Origin: Bacteroidaceae bacterium | GTDB taxonomy: Bacteria; Bacteroidota; Bacteroidia; Bacteroidales; Bacteroidaceae | Reading direction: 5' to 3' | NCBI GenBank assembly: GCA_900769465.1 | Contig: CAAGGT010000022.1 | Location: 1-6,298 of the forward strand | Length of the DNA stretch: 6,298 nucleotides | Part shown: one piece after another, positions 6,286 through 6,298 of the stretch | Layout of the letters: every line of letters starts with the position of its first letter | Numbering within the stretch: the first letter of the stretch is position 1 | The notes under the pieces: model-generated | The model's input: the letters and a program-made list of their open reading frames with translations, nothing else | Told to the model about the DNA's origin: nothing | Databases searched by the model: none | Translations under genes and position numbers: made by a program

Positions 6286-6298
6286 GTGCCACTTCAAT

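Larger units (their letters stand above)
5847..6298. other. Gene-free, palindrome-rich region (likely dispersed repeat patchwork)
   Basis: No reading frame here has family resemblance or plausible composition. The short open frames on both strands run straight through palindromes and give low-complexity, Ser/Pro/Arg-rich peptides. Going rightward there is an inverted repeat (5879-5927) and then palindromes at 6013-6031, 6092-6107, 6116-6138, 6189-6201, 6220-6231, 6241-6256 and 6268-6285. Base composition shifts from AT-rich to more GC-rich after about 5990. None of the hairpins is followed by a clear T-run on the plus strand, so no intrinsic terminator for the FNT gene could be named. Confidence 0.6.

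Noticed and set aside
5857..6292. Short overlapping frames of 66-75 codons on both strands in the right-hand region
   Set aside because: They read through exact palindromes, overlap each other on both strands and yield peptides without domain, signal or membrane features; best seen as translation of repeats.
5847..6298. CRISPR array
   Set aside because: The repeats are inverted, of unequal length and sequence, without regularly spaced direct repeats or unique spacers.

Overview
This window looks like a chromosomal segment from a Bacteroidales bacterium (Bacteroides, Prevotella or a relative). The main evidence is the promoter grammar: a TTTG / TAnnTTTG pair with 19-bp spacing on the minus strand, and a weaker copy on the plus strand. 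The gene families agree: a periplasmic Amidase_3 protein with a SPOR-like tail, a single-span MCE protein, a GH77 enzyme with two N-terminal starch-binding domains, and a short FNT channel. No ribosomal RNA, tRNA, CRISPR array, toxin-antitoxin pair or intact transposase gene was seen.

Layout. Positions 1-245 are non-coding and hold a strong palindrome (20-44), a nested inverted repeat (88-149) and a weak hairpin below the end of the minus-strand genes. Positions 2275-246 (minus strand) are a two-gene cell-envelope operon: an N-acetylmuramoyl-L-alanine amidase followed by an MCE/MlaD-family protein, joined by a 4-base ATGA overlap. Positions 2276-2497 are a divergent promoter region. Positions 2498-5188 (plus strand) encode a DPE2-type 4-alpha-glucanotransferase (malQ). 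A short formate/nitrite-transporter-family channel follows 37 bases downstream (5226-5846). Positions 5847-6298 have no credible gene and hold one wide inverted repeat followed by a chain of palindromes, best read as a patchwork of dispersed repeats.

How the genes may work together. The amidase trims peptidoglycan in the periplasm and the MCE protein is an inner-membrane-anchored lipid-transfer component. Their translational coupling suggests joint use in envelope maintenance, but no MlaE-like permease or MlaF-like ATPase gene is in the window. MalQ remodels maltodextrins or glycogen-derived glucans in the cytoplasm. The channel behind it could move a small monocarboxylate or similar anion linked to fermentation, which is inference from adjacency. 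The coding part is ordinary. The least explained material is the palindrome-rich DNA at the right end, with a possibly related palindrome at the left end.
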